Source: Acidobacteriota bacterium (GTDB lineage: Bacteria; Acidobacteriota; UBA4820; DSQY01). From it: a stretch of DNA of 64,000 bases. Location: the NCBI GenBank assembly GCA_021787565.1, contig JAJYLT010000013.1:19251-83250 (forward strand), given 5' to 3'. Under the pieces are notes generated by a model. The model was given only the letters and a program-made list of their open reading frames with translations, was not told the origin of the DNA and did no database searches. Shown here one piece after another: positions 1-9,185 of the stretch; within the stretch, counting starts at the first letter, position 1; the number at the start of each line of letters is the position of its first letter. Both the position numbers and the translations under genes were made by a program.

Positions 1-921
1 CCGAGGCTCGTGGTGCACGGCGGCGCCGGCGTCATCCTCCGGGAGCGGCTGACGCCGGGGCAGGAGGCGGAGGTGCGCCGCGCCCTGCGCGCGGCGGTGG
101 AGGCGGGGCTGGCACCCCTGGAGCGAGGGGGCTCGGCCCTGGATGCCGTAGAGGCGGCGGTCCGGAGCCTGGAGGACTGCCCCCTCTTCAACGCGGGCCG
201 GGGATCGGTCTTCACGGCCGAAGGCCGGAACGAGATGGACGCGGCCATCGTGGACGGCGCCACGCTGGCCATGGGCGCCGTGGCCGCCGTCCGGCGCGTC
301 CGCAATCCCGTGGCGCTGGCCCGCCTGGTGATGGAGCGCTCGCCCCACGTGCTCCTGTCGGGCGAGGGGGCCGAGGCCTTCGCCGCCGACTGCGGCGTGG
401 GGTTCGAGGAGCCCGCCTACTTCCGCACCGACCGGCGCTGGCGCGAACTCCAGGAGGCGTTGGCCAAGCGGGGAGCCCCGCCGGCGGGCAGCCTGGGCAC
501 CGTGGGCGCCGTGGCCCTCGACGGGCGCGGCCACCTCGCCGCGGCCACCTCCACGGGGGGCATGACGGCCAAGCGCTACGGCCGCATCGGCGATTCACCC
601 GTGCCCGGCGCCGGCACCTACGCGCGCGACGGCCTCTGCGCGGTCTCCACCACGGGCCACGGCGAGTTCTTCCTGCGCACCGTGGCGGCCCACGAGCTGG
701 CGGCCCTGATGCGTTACCGGAGGCTGCCGCTGGCCGCCGCCGCCCGCGCCGTCCTCGGGCAGATCAAGGCACTCGGCGGATCGGGCGGACTGATCGCGCT
801 GGACGCCCGGGGCTCCATCGCCATGCCCTTCACCACGCCGGGCATGTACCGCGCTTGGAGCGGCCCGGCGGGGCACATCCGCACGGCCATCTTCGGCCGG
901 AGCGCGGAGCCCAGGCCGTGA
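1..921 (+). CDS. Isoaspartyl peptidase/L-asparaginase, plant type (5' end outside window)
   Basis: Ntn-hydrolase that removes beta-aspartyl residues from isoaspartyl dipeptides and hydrolyses asparagine. The reading frame is open to base 1 and begins inside the first beta-strand (LVVHGGAG), so a few N-terminal codons lie upstream; the GTG at 10 is probably not the start. Seen: HGGAG near the N-terminus, the NAGRGSVF substrate loop, and the autocleavage site GSLGTVGAVA, whose Thr (about residue 164 counted from base 10) becomes the nucleophile of the beta chain, followed by TSTGGMTAKRYGRIGDSP, the typical ligand loop. Length of about 305 residues fits the family. It ends 35 nt before the next reading frame on the same strand. 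Confidence 0.93.
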   Translation, partial: PRLVVHGGAGVILRERLTPGQEAEVRRALRAAVEAGLAPLERGGSALDAVEAAVRSLEDCPLFNAGRGSVFTAEGRNEMDAAIVDGATLAMGAVAAVRRVRNPVALARLVMERSPHVLLSGEGAEAFAADCGVGFEEPAYFRTDRRWRELQEALAKRGAPPAGSLGTVGAVALDGRGHLAAATSTGGMTAKRYGRIGDSPVPGAGTYARDGLCAVSTTGHGEFFLRTVAAHELAALMRYRRLPLAAAARAVLGQIKALGGSGGLIALDARGSIAMPFTTPGMYRAWSGPAGHIRTAIFGRSAEPRP

Positions 922-955
922 CTCCCCTCCAGAGGAGCGGCCTGGCCATCTGGGG

Positions 956-1423
956 TTGGTTCTGTCCTGCGCCGGTCCGGTCGTCGTCCTCGGTGGACCT
1001 CTCCTCAAGAGACGGATCACCGAGCCGCGCGTGGGCTTCTTCGTCCCCCGCGAGGCCACGCGGGATCAAGATGCGCTGAGAATCGGATGCCTCGTCCCGG
1101 CGGGCTTGGTAGCGGAGGTGGCCCTGATTGGGCTCCTCGTGGGCATGAGAGCCGGTCGCTTCCAGGCTCTGGCGCCCTGGTTCCCGCTCCTGGTGGGCGC
1201 CGCGCTGGCGGCCGTCCTGGTGGCGCTCTCCGGGCTGCTGAGGCTGAAGCGCTTCCTGGCCTACGCGGCGCTCGTCTTTGCGGCCTTCCTCCCGGCCCGC
1301 TTCACGGGCACCTCGCCGCGCCCGTGGGCCTTCGGCGCCGGCTGCGCCATCGCCCTCTGCGGCCTGCTCCTGTTGGTGACCTTTCTGAGCCGCCATCCTT
1401 CGCAGGAGAGCGTGGATGGCTAA
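956..1423 (+). CDS. Small integral membrane protein, probably N-terminally truncated
   Basis: The only start in frame here is TTG at 956. The protein has a charged segment (PLLKRRITEPRVGFF) followed by three or four hydrophobic helices. From memory, membrane proteins that pair with winged-helix regulators in several bacterial phyla carry a similar segment (R-I-T-x-P-R-x-G-Y/F) preceded by further transmembrane sequence. Here the asparaginase gene stops only 35 nt upstream, so that N-terminal part seems lost or shifted out of frame. The 3' end overlaps the downstream regulator by 8 nt, which argues for co-expression. Function unknown; it may be a sensor or partner of the regulator. Confidence 0.55.
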   Translation: MVLSCAGPVVVLGGPLLKRRITEPRVGFFVPREATRDQDALRIGCLVPAGLVAEVALIGLLVGMRAGRFQALAPWFPLLVGAALAAVLVALSGLLRLKRFLAYAALVFAAFLPARFTGTSPRPWAFGAGCAIALCGLLLLVTFLSRHPSQESVDG

Positions 1424-1736
1424 GGAGTCCGCCGACCGAGGGCGCGGACTGCTGGAGATCGACCGGCTGGTCCATGAGCCGGCGCGCCACCTGATCCTGG
1501 ACCTTTTGGAGGCCGTGGAGGGGAGCGACTTCATCTTCCTGCTCCACCACTCGGGCCTCACCCGCGGCAACCTCTCATCCCACCTCGCCAGGCTGGAGGA
1601 GGCGGGCTACGTGGAGGTCCAGAAGACCTTCGTGGGGAAAGTCCCGCGAACGGTCCTTCGGCTCAGCTCCGCGGGACGGGAGGCCCTCCATCGGTACAGG
1701 GCCCAGATGCGGACCTTCATGAGTCATCGCCCCTGA
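1416..1736 (+). CDS. Winged-helix transcriptional regulator (HTH_34/MarR-like)
   Basis: A 106-residue protein that is essentially one winged-helix domain. Residues about 20-100 contain the recognition-helix region (LTRGNLSSHLARLEEAGYV) and the wing (VEVQKTFVGKVPRTVLRLS), ending with the common SxxGREAL motif. It is likely a homodimeric DNA-binding repressor. The start ATG overlaps the end of the upstream membrane-protein gene by 8 nt, and such membrane protein/regulator pairs recur in other genomes. The regulated genes are not evident; autoregulation is plausible. No ligand-binding domain is visible. Confidence 0.8.
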   Translation: MAKESADRGRGLLEIDRLVHEPARHLILDLLEAVEGSDFIFLLHHSGLTRGNLSSHLARLEEAGYVEVQKTFVGKVPRTVLRLSSAGREALHRYRAQMRTFMSHRP

Positions 1737-1760
1737 CCGGCGCAACTTCCCCGGGGTTCC

Positions 1761-1846
1761 AACAGGGAAATCAGGGAGATCAAAGAGAACGACCTTCCCG
1801 AACGCATCTTCATGCCTCCCTGAACTCCTGATCTCCCTGTGAAATT
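1761..1846. repeat. Palindromic intergenic element, GGGAGATCA type
   Basis: Left arm 1761-1787 contains short repeats of the form CAGGGARATCA; right arm 1816-1846 is its imperfect inverse (CTCCTGATCTCCCTGTGAAA). The arms are separated by about 28 nt. It lies between the convergent regulator gene and the P-type ATPase gene. The same family occurs at 22070-22291 and 27955-28040. A long hairpin could form and might act as a terminator, but there is no clear U-run. Confidence 0.75.
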
Positions 1847-1942
1847 GTCCTCACCCGAACTGCCGGCGTACATCGATACAGGCGAACCCACCTTTTTGCT
1901 CGCCCCGTTCCGGCGCCTCGGGTGTGGCCCGGCGGGTGGTCC

Positions 1943-4345
1943 CTAGACCTCACCCCCGGCGCAGCAGCGGAAGATCCCGATCTTGAGGAAGTCCATCAGG
2001 AAGAGAAAGGCCGCCGTCGCGCCGAAGGTGAGGGCGACGAGCGTCCAGGGGACGGCGGCCATCAGGATGCCGAAGGCGGCCATGGCGCTGACGGCGGCCA
2101 CATCCAGCAGCGTGCTTCCGATCATCCATCGGCTGGGCAGGGAATGCCAGAAGTGGTGCCGCTCCCGCACCAGGTACACGGTGCCCTGGCCGGTAAAGGC
2201 CAGCATCACGAACATGAGGGTCTGCACCTGGGGCAGCGGCAGATGCATCCAGGCGCTGGCCGCGTAGAAGAAGCCGAGGGAGAAAACCAAGAGCGGAACC
2301 GCCAGCGCCGAGGCCGTCAGCATCAGGGGCCGGATCGCCCAGCGGTCGGGCTTCTTGGCGAAGGTGACGTGGTCGGTCGTGATGGACATGGTGACGAAGT
2401 CGTTGGCGAAGAGCAGCAGGACGATGAGCATGGGCGTGAGAACGAGCACCTTGGCGATCACCAGGCCCAAGCTCAGAAATAGAGCTATCTGGAAGGTCTT
2501 GATGATCTTGTTGAGCGTATAGGTGAGCATGCGCTGGTAGATGCGCCGGCTCGTCTGCACGGCGTCCACGATGTTGCCCAGGCCGGGGGTGGTCAAGACC
2601 AGGCTGGCGGCGGCCTTCGCCACGTCCGTGGCGCTGGAGACGGCGATGCCCACCTCCGCCTGACGAAGGGCCGGGGCGTCGTTGACGCCGTCACCCGTCA
2701 TGCCCACCACGTGCCCGGCGGCCTGCATGGCCTTGACGAGGTGGAATTTGTCCTCCGGGAAGACCCCCGCGAAAATGTCGCACTTGAGGGTCTCGCCGGT
2801 CACCTGCCCGCGCAGTCTCTCGGCGGAGCAGGCGGCACCCTCGATACCCACCTGGCCCGCCACCGATTGGGCCGTGAGAGGGTCGTCGCCGGTGACCATG
2901 AGGACGCGTACGCCGAGGTCCCGAAGGTGCTGGATGAGGGCGCGGGCATCGGGGCGGGGCGGGTCCTGCAGCCCCAGCAGTCCACCCACCTCCATGGGGC
3001 CGTCGGGAGGGCCCGCCGCCACGGCCAAAACCCGGCAGCCCTTCGACGCCATCTTGGCCACCTCGTCCTGAAGGTTGGTGCCGGGGCCGATCAGGGCCGC
3101 GATGGTCCCCGCCGCGCCCTTGACGATCCTGAGGGTCTTGCCATCGGGCAGACGCACCAGCGCCTCGGAACGCTTGGTGGCCGGGTCGAAGGGCGTGAAA
3201 TGCAGGCGCTCTCCCTCCGGTTGCAGTTTCCGCTCATTGCCGGCCTTCAGGATAGCCATGTCCAGCGGGTCCTGCGTCGCCTCCTCGGAGGCCCACATCC
3301 CCCAGCGCAAGAGATCCTCTTCGCTGTGTGGCGCGTAAGCGTGCATTTCGGCCAGGGAGAGCTGGTTTAGGGTGATGGTGCCGGTCTTGTCGCTCGCCAG
3401 CACCGTCATGGCCGCAGCTTCCTCGATCGCCGAGAGACGCGTGGAGAGGACGCCATGGCGGGCCAAGTCGGCCGCGCCCAGGGCCGTTCCCAGGGTAAAG
3501 GTGGCCGGGAGGGCCACCGGCACGGAGGCCACGAGAAGGATGAGCGCGAAGGGCAAAAGCACGTGCCACGACAGCCCCGCGTAGAGCGCGTAGAGCGAGA
3601 CGAGCACCACCAGCGCGGCATCGGCGATGATCAGGTATTTGACGATGGAGAAGATGGTGGATTCCAGGTGGCTGACCGTCTTGGCCGTGCGGACCAGCTC
3701 GGCGGTCTTTCCGAATTTCGACCGCGTCCCCGTGGCCGTCACCTCTCCCGTGGCCTCTCCCCGCTTGACCACGGCTCCCGAGAAGGCCGTGGCCCCAGGG
3801 CCTCCATCCACCGGGGCGGACTCCCCCGTGAGCGCCGACTGATCCATCTCGATCTGGCCCTCCCCCAAACGCACGTCGGCGGGCACCAGATCGCCCATTC
3901 GCAGGTGGATCACATCACCTGGCACCAGATCGGCCGCCGCGACGGGCTTCCATGCCCCGTCTCTAAGCACCCGTGTCTGTACGGTGAGGTGCTGGCGCAG
4001 CACCGCGAGGGCGCTCTGGGCTCGCCTTTCCTGAACCAGGCTGAGGAGGGCGTTGAAGAGGAGCAGAGCCCCGATGACGATCGCCTCGGGGACCTTGCCC
4101 AACACGAGTTCCAGTACCACCGTGGCTTCCAGCATCCACGGCACGGGAGCCCAGAACTTTCCCAGGAAGGCCAGAAGAGGATGGGGCTTCTCCTCGGCCA
4201 CCGAGTTGGGGCCGTATTGGGCCAGGCGCTTGGCGGCCTCCTCGCCGCTCAATCCGGAGGGCGGCGCCTGCGAGGAACCTCCCGCCGATCCCTTGGCCGG
4301 TTCGGCCGTTGCTCCTCCCTCAGTGCGGCCTTCGGGGGCGCCCAT
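1943..4345 (-). CDS. P-type ATPase, plasma-membrane H+-ATPase type (P-IIIA)
   Basis: ATP-driven cation pump of the inner membrane, 800 residues. Seen: TGES of the actuator domain (173-176), PVALP in transmembrane helix 4 (276-280), the phosphorylated Asp in DKTGT (D319), and the hinge GDGVNDAP (551-558) followed by VGIAVSSATDVAKAAA. Ten or so transmembrane helices are arranged 2+2+6. PVALP rather than CPC excludes the heavy-metal pumps, and the short C-terminus fits the proton-pump subfamily; transport of another cation cannot be excluded. The start ATG overlaps the stop of the upstream PilZ gene (ATGA), so the two are translationally coupled. The N-terminal 30 residues are low-complexity Gly/Ala/Ser. 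Confidence 0.9.
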   Translation of the reverse strand: MGAPEGRTEGGATAEPAKGSAGGSSQAPPSGLSGEEAAKRLAQYGPNSVAEEKPHPLLAFLGKFWAPVPWMLEATVVLELVLGKVPEAIVIGALLLFNALLSLVQERRAQSALAVLRQHLTVQTRVLRDGAWKPVAAADLVPGDVIHLRMGDLVPADVRLGEGQIEMDQSALTGESAPVDGGPGATAFSGAVVKRGEATGEVTATGTRSKFGKTAELVRTAKTVSHLESTIFSIVKYLIIADAALVVLVSLYALYAGLSWHVLLPFALILLVASVPVALPATFTLGTALGAADLARHGVLSTRLSAIEEAAAMTVLASDKTGTITLNQLSLAEMHAYAPHSEEDLLRWGMWASEEATQDPLDMAILKAGNERKLQPEGERLHFTPFDPATKRSEALVRLPDGKTLRIVKGAAGTIAALIGPGTNLQDEVAKMASKGCRVLAVAAGPPDGPMEVGGLLGLQDPPRPDARALIQHLRDLGVRVLMVTGDDPLTAQSVAGQVGIEGAACSAERLRGQVTGETLKCDIFAGVFPEDKFHLVKAMQAAGHVVGMTGDGVNDAPALRQAEVGIAVSSATDVAKAAASLVLTTPGLGNIVDAVQTSRRIYQRMLTYTLNKIIKTFQIALFLSLGLVIAKVLVLTPMLIVLLLFANDFVTMSITTDHVTFAKKPDRWAIRPLMLTASALAVPLLVFSLGFFYAASAWMHLPLPQVQTLMFVMLAFTGQGTVYLVRERHHFWHSLPSRWMIGSTLLDVAAVSAMAAFGILMAAVPWTLVALTFGATAAFLFLMDFLKIGIFRCCAGGEV

Positions 4346-4728
4346 CAGCGGCCTCCCTTCCCGCCGGAGCCGACCAGGCCCCGGATGAGGGCCAAGTCCC
4401 GCTCGGGGATCTCGACGAATTCGACGCCGATCTCGAAGCCGCCCTCCTCGCGGGGCTTGCAGTACACCACCCTCACCCGGGCCTCGGCCAGTTCGACGCC
4501 GATGAGGATGGAAACGTAGAGGGTCTTGCCCGCCTCCTGCGGCTCGGCGTGGACAAAGCTGCAGCCCCCCAGTCCCACTACCTCGGTCGTCGTGAGTCCG
4601 CCCTCCGCGCCGGCGCCCAGCTTGCGGACGACGATGGAATTCTTGGATGGGACCCGCGGGAATCTGCGGGCCGGCGAGCCCTCCTCAAGGGAGGCGCCGG
4701 GTTGTCCGATTTTAGTCTCTCTGGGCAT
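4345..4728 (-). CDS. PilZ-domain protein
   Basis: A 127-residue single-domain protein. The N-terminal RRFPRVPSKN (residues 21-30) supplies the RxxxR part of the cyclic-di-GMP site. The second motif, usually (D/N)xSxxG, is degenerate here (VVGLGGCSF). The rest (ILIGVELAEARVRVVYC and GGFEIGVEFVEI) matches the beta-barrel of PilZ domains. Start at ATG 4728, 23 nt after the citF stop; the stop overlaps the start of the P-type ATPase gene. Context suggests a regulator or accessory of that pump. With a weakened second motif it may not bind the nucleotide. Confidence 0.72.
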   Translation of the reverse strand: MPRETKIGQPGASLEEGSPARRFPRVPSKNSIVVRKLGAGAEGGLTTTEVVGLGGCSFVHAEPQEAGKTLYVSILIGVELAEARVRVVYCKPREEGGFEIGVEFVEIPERDLALIRGLVGSGGKGGR

Positions 4729-4751
4729 GGCTGCCTCCCGTGGTGGGCGCG

Positions 4752-6320
4752 CTACCGCGCCAGTTTCCAGACGCTGTCCATGACCGTTCCGTCCACCCAT
4801 TTTACCACGGCCACCGCTTCCCGGCCCCGCCGCGGCGGCCTGGGTTTGCCCCCGCACATCTGGTCCACCTCCCGCTGGATGTCCCGGATGTCGCGGATGG
4901 GGAGCCCTTTCCCTTCCACCGCCTCCAGAAGATCGCGCCGGCGCGGGTTGATCGCGATGCCGCGCTCGGTGATGACCACGTCGATGAGCTCCCCGGGGCC
5001 GGTGAGCGTGGTGACCTCGTCCACGATGACGGGGATGCGGTCGCGGACGGCGGGCACGGCGAGGATGGTGCAGCCGGCGAAGAGACAGTTCTGCCAGCCG
5101 CCGATGCCGTGGAGGAGCCGCCCGTCCGAGTGGGTCACCACGTTGGCGTTGAAGTTCACATCCACCTCCGTGGCGCCGAGGACCACCGCGTCCACGAAGG
5201 TCCCGAAGAAGCCCTTGCCGTGGTAGTTGTAGCTCGTGAAGGGGCTGGTGGCCACGTGGCGAGGGTTGTCGCGCATGGAGGCCACGCCGTCCAGGTCGAA
5301 GGTCTGTCCGTCCAGGATGTAGTCGGTCAGGCCCTCGTTGAGCATCTCCACGAGGTATTTGGTGGAGCCGCCGCGGACGAAGCGGGCCTTCACGCCCGCC
5401 CTCTTCATCATCTCCTTGAGGTAGATGGCGAAGGCCAGGGCCGTCCCGCCCGCGCCCGCCTGGAAGGAGAAGCCGTCGCGCATGATGCCCGCGTCGCGCA
5501 CGAAGCGGGCCACCAGCTCCGCGAGCAACAGGCGGTCCGGGCTCTTGGTGATCTCCGTCGTGCCCGAGACGATCTTGCTCGGATCGCCCACCTTGTCCAC
5601 CACGACCACCGCATCCACGTGGTTGCCCTGGATCTGCCACGGGATGGCGGGGAAGGGGACGAGGTGGTCGGTGACCACGATGACCTTGTCCGCGTAGAGG
5701 GAGTCGGCCAGGGCGAAGTTGAGCGAGCCGCAGGCCGCCGGACCGTCCACGCCGTTGGCGTTGCCGAAGGCGTCGGCGCAGGGGGCGGCGATGACGGCGA
5801 TGTCCACGTGCACCTCGCCGTCCTGGACGGCCTGCCACCGCCCGCCGTGGGAGCGCAGGACGCCCATCCCGCGCATCTTGCCGTCGGTGCAGTAGTCGCC
5901 CAGCGGCCCGTTCATGGAGCCCTCGATGTGGTGCACGACTCCCCTCTCCATGTGCCCGATGACCGGCTCGTGACAGGGGAAGGAGGCGGAGGGGAACCAC
6001 ATGAGGTCCTTCGCGCCCAGCTTGGCCGCGGCGTCGAAGAGCATGTTGCCCACCAAGTCTCCGTTGCGGAAGTGGTGGTGCGTGGAGAGCGTCATGCCGT
6101 CCGAAAGGCCGCAGGCCTCCAGCGCCTCGGCCAGCGAGCCGACCCGCTTGTCCCCGTTGCCAGGAAAGTTCGCCGCGCTCGCGATGGGCGGCGCCGCCTG
6201 CCGGCCCTTGGCCACGTATTCGTCCACGCCCCGAAACGGCACCTGCTTCTTCCCGTTCACCGCCGCCGGCACCAGCCGCCCCAGCTTGTTTTTCTTCAGC
6301 TCCACCTGCTTCCCAGCCAT
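4752..6320 (-). CDS. citF: Citrate lyase alpha subunit (citrate CoA-transferase)
   Basis: A 522-residue CoA-transferase-fold subunit of the ATP-independent citrate lyase complex; it moves the citryl group onto the acyl-carrier protein (CitD), displacing acetate. Recognisable features: the N-terminal KKNKLGRLVP segment, LSTHHHFRNGD, and the conserved HSDGRLLHGIGGWQN, INPRRRDLL and IQREVDQMCG near the C-terminus. Cytoplasmic. Its partner, the CitD-CitE fusion, lies 16 kb away on the same strand at 22290-23507, separated by the defence island; a broken copy of the first 37 or so codons of this gene remains next to citDE. Citramalate lyase is an alternative substrate specificity. Confidence 0.92.
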   Translation of the reverse strand: MAGKQVELKKNKLGRLVPAAVNGKKQVPFRGVDEYVAKGRQAAPPIASAANFPGNGDKRVGSLAEALEACGLSDGMTLSTHHHFRNGDLVGNMLFDAAAKLGAKDLMWFPSASFPCHEPVIGHMERGVVHHIEGSMNGPLGDYCTDGKMRGMGVLRSHGGRWQAVQDGEVHVDIAVIAAPCADAFGNANGVDGPAACGSLNFALADSLYADKVIVVTDHLVPFPAIPWQIQGNHVDAVVVVDKVGDPSKIVSGTTEITKSPDRLLLAELVARFVRDAGIMRDGFSFQAGAGGTALAFAIYLKEMMKRAGVKARFVRGGSTKYLVEMLNEGLTDYILDGQTFDLDGVASMRDNPRHVATSPFTSYNYHGKGFFGTFVDAVVLGATEVDVNFNANVVTHSDGRLLHGIGGWQNCLFAGCTILAVPAVRDRIPVIVDEVTTLTGPGELIDVVITERGIAINPRRRDLLEAVEGKGLPIRDIRDIQREVDQMCGGKPRPPRRGREAVAVVKWVDGTVMDSVWKLAR

Positions 6321-6344
6321 GGGAGACCCCTAGAAAGAAAACTC

Positions 6345-6460
6345 TTCACCACGGAGATCACGGAGACCACGGAGATCACAAAGGCCTGCGGCAGGAAAGG
6401 AATCTTCAGACTCCTTCCCAGACCAGAATCTTTCTCTGTGCCCTTCTCTGTGGTGAATCA
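6345..6460. repeat. Palindromic intergenic element, CACGGAGATCA type
   Basis: Left arm starts at TTCACCACGGAG and runs through tandem near-copies of CACGGAGA/CACGGAGATCA (6345-6385). The right arm (6430-6460) is the inverse, ending TGGTGAATCA. The outer end TGATTCACCAC provides the stop codon of the citE 3' remnant. Same architecture as 23524-23605. Confidence 0.75.
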
Positions 6461-6509
6461 TATGTCGTCTTTCCTCCAGCCCTTCGGCGGGAGCCCGAGG
6501 GCCTCGGCG
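6458..6509 (-). pseudogene. Duplicated 3' end of citE
   Basis: Translates as AEALGLPPKGWRKDDI followed by TGA, matching the last residues of the intact CitD-CitE protein (AEALGLLPKGWRKEKK). Similarity begins right at the stop codon of the upstream res gene and ends at the palindromic element. It is therefore the left-hand copy of the duplicated insertion site of the defence island. Confidence 0.88.
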
Positions 6510-9185
6510 CTACTCGTTCCCGAAGAGCTTCTTGGCGTCCGTGAAGCTGGCGGGCCGGACCTGCTTCCACTCACTTTGGCGGACAAACATCGTGCGGTAG
6601 CGGCGGCCCTCGTCCTTCGCCGTGGCGTCCTTGCACCACTGCTCCAGGCGCTCCCTCTTGTGGGCATCCTGGATGTCCTCGCGGCCTTTGGTTTCGACGA
6701 CCCAATACTCCCCGTCGGTCTCCTTCACGAGAAAATCGGGGTAGTAGTTCGCGACGTGCCCTTCGGCCGCCTGATACTCCACCTTGAAGCCCGTGCTCGG
6801 AGAGTTCTTCGCGAAGGAGACGATGTCCCCGCACCCCTCCAGGAAGGAGGCGAACTCCAGCTCGTAGTCGTTGTCGGCCACGATCTTGTTGAAGACCGAG
6901 CGCGCGGGCACGAGGTACGGCTTGGGACTGACGACGAAGGGCCGCGTCCTGCTCAGCTTGATCCGGTCGCGGACCTCCGTCGTTCCCCTGTCCTGGACCG
7001 TCAGCGCGTTGATCGCCTCCTTGAAACCCTTCAGGACGGCCTGCGTCGCCGAAGGCTCCGAAAGATTCCGCAGGACGTTGGGATCTTCGAGCGAGACAGC
7101 CCTTTGGAAGAGGCTGTCCTCCATGAACGCCTTGACCTTGCCGAAGAGCACGTCGAAACCTCCGACCAGCCTCAAGTCCCGCATGATGGCCCGCGCGAAG
7201 TATCCGATGACGCTCTGGTAGCTCGGCGGCGAGGCGCCGTCCATGACCGTCACGTGGCTCGTCTGGTCCGTGTCCACGTGCTTGAAGACGATCTCGCGCT
7301 GCTGCTGGGGCGTAAAGGACAGGATGCGCAGGCGAGGCTTCGGCAGGGCCTCCACGTCCAGGGCCGCGAGGTTCTTGTACTCCCTCGTGATTCTCGGAGC
7401 GAGGATGGGCAACTCGATGTCCAGGGCTTCGATGTTCTTCCTGGGGTTCTCCCGGTCCACCTCCACGACGAGCGGCGCTCCCGAGAGGGCCCGTTCGCCC
7501 ATGGGAACGTACTCGAGCTCCACCCCTTCGGTCTTGATGGACTCCACGAATTCGATGAAGGCCTCCGTCCCGATCACGCTCAGCTTCTCCTCGACGTCTT
7601 CCTCGCGGAACATGCGTCGAAGGCCTCGTCCGAGCGTCTGCTCCGGGAGGATCTTGCTCGCGGCCTTGTAGGGCCTGAGCCCGACGATGGAGACGACGTT
7701 CTGCACGTCCCATCCCTCGCGCAGGACCATGACCGAGACGATCGCCTTATAGCGGCTCTCGCCGCCGTCGATGCCCCGGCTCTCCTCGCGGAGCGCCTCC
7801 AGCTCCTCTTTGTTCTTTCCGGCCGATGCTTCGGAGATCTCGCCGTTCCTCTTGGTGTGAATGACCAGGACGGCGCCCTCCAGCTCGGGGTAGTGGCTCT
7901 CAAGGTAGGCGCCCACCTCGTCGCAGTTGCGGGTGTCGTCGGTCATCACGAAGAGAACCGACTTCTTGCCGGCGGGGGCGAGGCGCTCGTAGACCTTCTT
8001 CCATTCAAGATATCCGAGGTGCAGGTAATCGGCGTACTGCTCGGTGAACTTCGCGCTCTTCTTCTCCTGGAGCTTGCCCCGCGAGGCCGCGTCCGGCAGG
8101 ACGGGCCTCTTCACGACGCCCTGGCGGATCGCCTCCACGAGCGGATAGTCGCTGATGGTCTGGACGAAGATGGCGCCGTTCGTGTGCTTGGGCGTCGCGG
8201 TCAGGTCGAACTGCGCCGAGAGCTGGCTGCCCTTCAGGCGGAGCTGGCTGGAAATATCCTGGAGGCTCTTGAACCACGCCATGTCGGGATCGTGCACGTG
8301 GTGGGCCTCGTCGTTGAAGACGACCAGGTCCGACACCTGCCGGACGATCGTGCCGAGGTCCACCTGCGCGTCCGTGGTCTTGCCCGTGGGCCGCTTGCCG
8401 AGGAAGTAGGCCGTCGTGTCTTCATCATCGAAGGTGGCCACGTGCTCGTTCTCGTAGACGCGGTGGATGTTCGTGAGAAAGAGGTTGCCCGTCTCGGAGA
8501 CGAGGCCGATCTGGTCCTGAACGTGGAGGGTGACTTGGAAGTCATCTCGCCACGCTTGGCCTTCGTAGCCGTTTTCAGGGAGCACGGGATCGTCGTAGAA
8601 AACCCTCAGGCCCCTAAAGTCATCGAGGAGCCGGTCCAGCACGATGATGTTCGGGGCGATCATGAGGAAGTTCGTGGAGAGCTCCGAGCCCTCCTCGTAG
8701 CGCTTGTGGAAGTAGGCCCACGCCATGAGCAGGCTCATGACCTTGGTCTTGCCCGTGCCCGTGGCCATCTTGAGGACGTAGCGCGTCCAGTCCTCGTCGA
8801 ACATCCCCTTCGAAACGGCGCCAGAAGCGTCGTACTTGAGGAGCGCGTACGGATCCCGCGCCCGCTCCACCTCGTAGAGCCAGATGGCCGACTCCACGGC
8901 CTCCCGCTGCGCGAAGTAGTAGCGGAACTCCCGCATCGTGCCATCGGAAGCCGGCAGGAGGTGCTCCGTCTCGAACCAGTGGCGCAGCAGCGCCTTCGTC
9001 GTCTCGCTCGCCCCCTCGTAGCCCCCATCCCGCCACGCCTTCACCCCCCGCCGCACCCGGTGCACCAGCGGCGGCAGGAGCATCGAGTAGCCCGCCTCCG
9101 CGAGCTGCGCCTCGCCCGGATACCAGCGGACCTCCGGGTCCAGGATCGAGTACGGGTCGCGCGGGAAGGACGCGGGAAGGGGCAT
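6510..9185 (-). CDS. Type III restriction enzyme, Res subunit (helicase-nuclease)
   Basis: An 891-residue SF2 translocase/nuclease that pairs with a Mod subunit. Seen in order: Walker A ATGTGKTKVM, motif II DEAHH, motif III LTATPKHT, motif V/VI region LREGWDVQNV and EQTLGRGLRRMF, and a C-terminal PD-(D/E)XK nuclease core (YYPDFLVKE ... VVETKG). Start ATG at 9185 overlaps the stop of the DUF4276-like gene (ATGA). All catalytic motifs look intact. It is the last gene of a coupled operon whose mod gene lies two genes upstream. The usual mod-res adjacency is interrupted by the ATPase/DUF4276 pair. Confidence 0.9.
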   Translation of the reverse strand: MPLPASFPRDPYSILDPEVRWYPGEAQLAEAGYSMLLPPLVHRVRRGVKAWRDGGYEGASETTKALLRHWFETEHLLPASDGTMREFRYYFAQREAVESAIWLYEVERARDPYALLKYDASGAVSKGMFDEDWTRYVLKMATGTGKTKVMSLLMAWAYFHKRYEEGSELSTNFLMIAPNIIVLDRLLDDFRGLRVFYDDPVLPENGYEGQAWRDDFQVTLHVQDQIGLVSETGNLFLTNIHRVYENEHVATFDDEDTTAYFLGKRPTGKTTDAQVDLGTIVRQVSDLVVFNDEAHHVHDPDMAWFKSLQDISSQLRLKGSQLSAQFDLTATPKHTNGAIFVQTISDYPLVEAIRQGVVKRPVLPDAASRGKLQEKKSAKFTEQYADYLHLGYLEWKKVYERLAPAGKKSVLFVMTDDTRNCDEVGAYLESHYPELEGAVLVIHTKRNGEISEASAGKNKEELEALREESRGIDGGESRYKAIVSVMVLREGWDVQNVVSIVGLRPYKAASKILPEQTLGRGLRRMFREEDVEEKLSVIGTEAFIEFVESIKTEGVELEYVPMGERALSGAPLVVEVDRENPRKNIEALDIELPILAPRITREYKNLAALDVEALPKPRLRILSFTPQQQREIVFKHVDTDQTSHVTVMDGASPPSYQSVIGYFARAIMRDLRLVGGFDVLFGKVKAFMEDSLFQRAVSLEDPNVLRNLSEPSATQAVLKGFKEAINALTVQDRGTTEVRDRIKLSRTRPFVVSPKPYLVPARSVFNKIVADNDYELEFASFLEGCGDIVSFAKNSPSTGFKVEYQAAEGHVANYYPDFLVKETDGEYWVVETKGREDIQDAHKRERLEQWCKDATAKDEGRRYRTMFVRQSEWKQVRPASFTDAKKLFGNE

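Noticed and set aside
10..921. Complete asparaginase gene starting with GTG at base 10
   Set aside because: The frame is open to base 1 and family members have a few residues before LVVHGGAG, so the gene is cut by the window edge.
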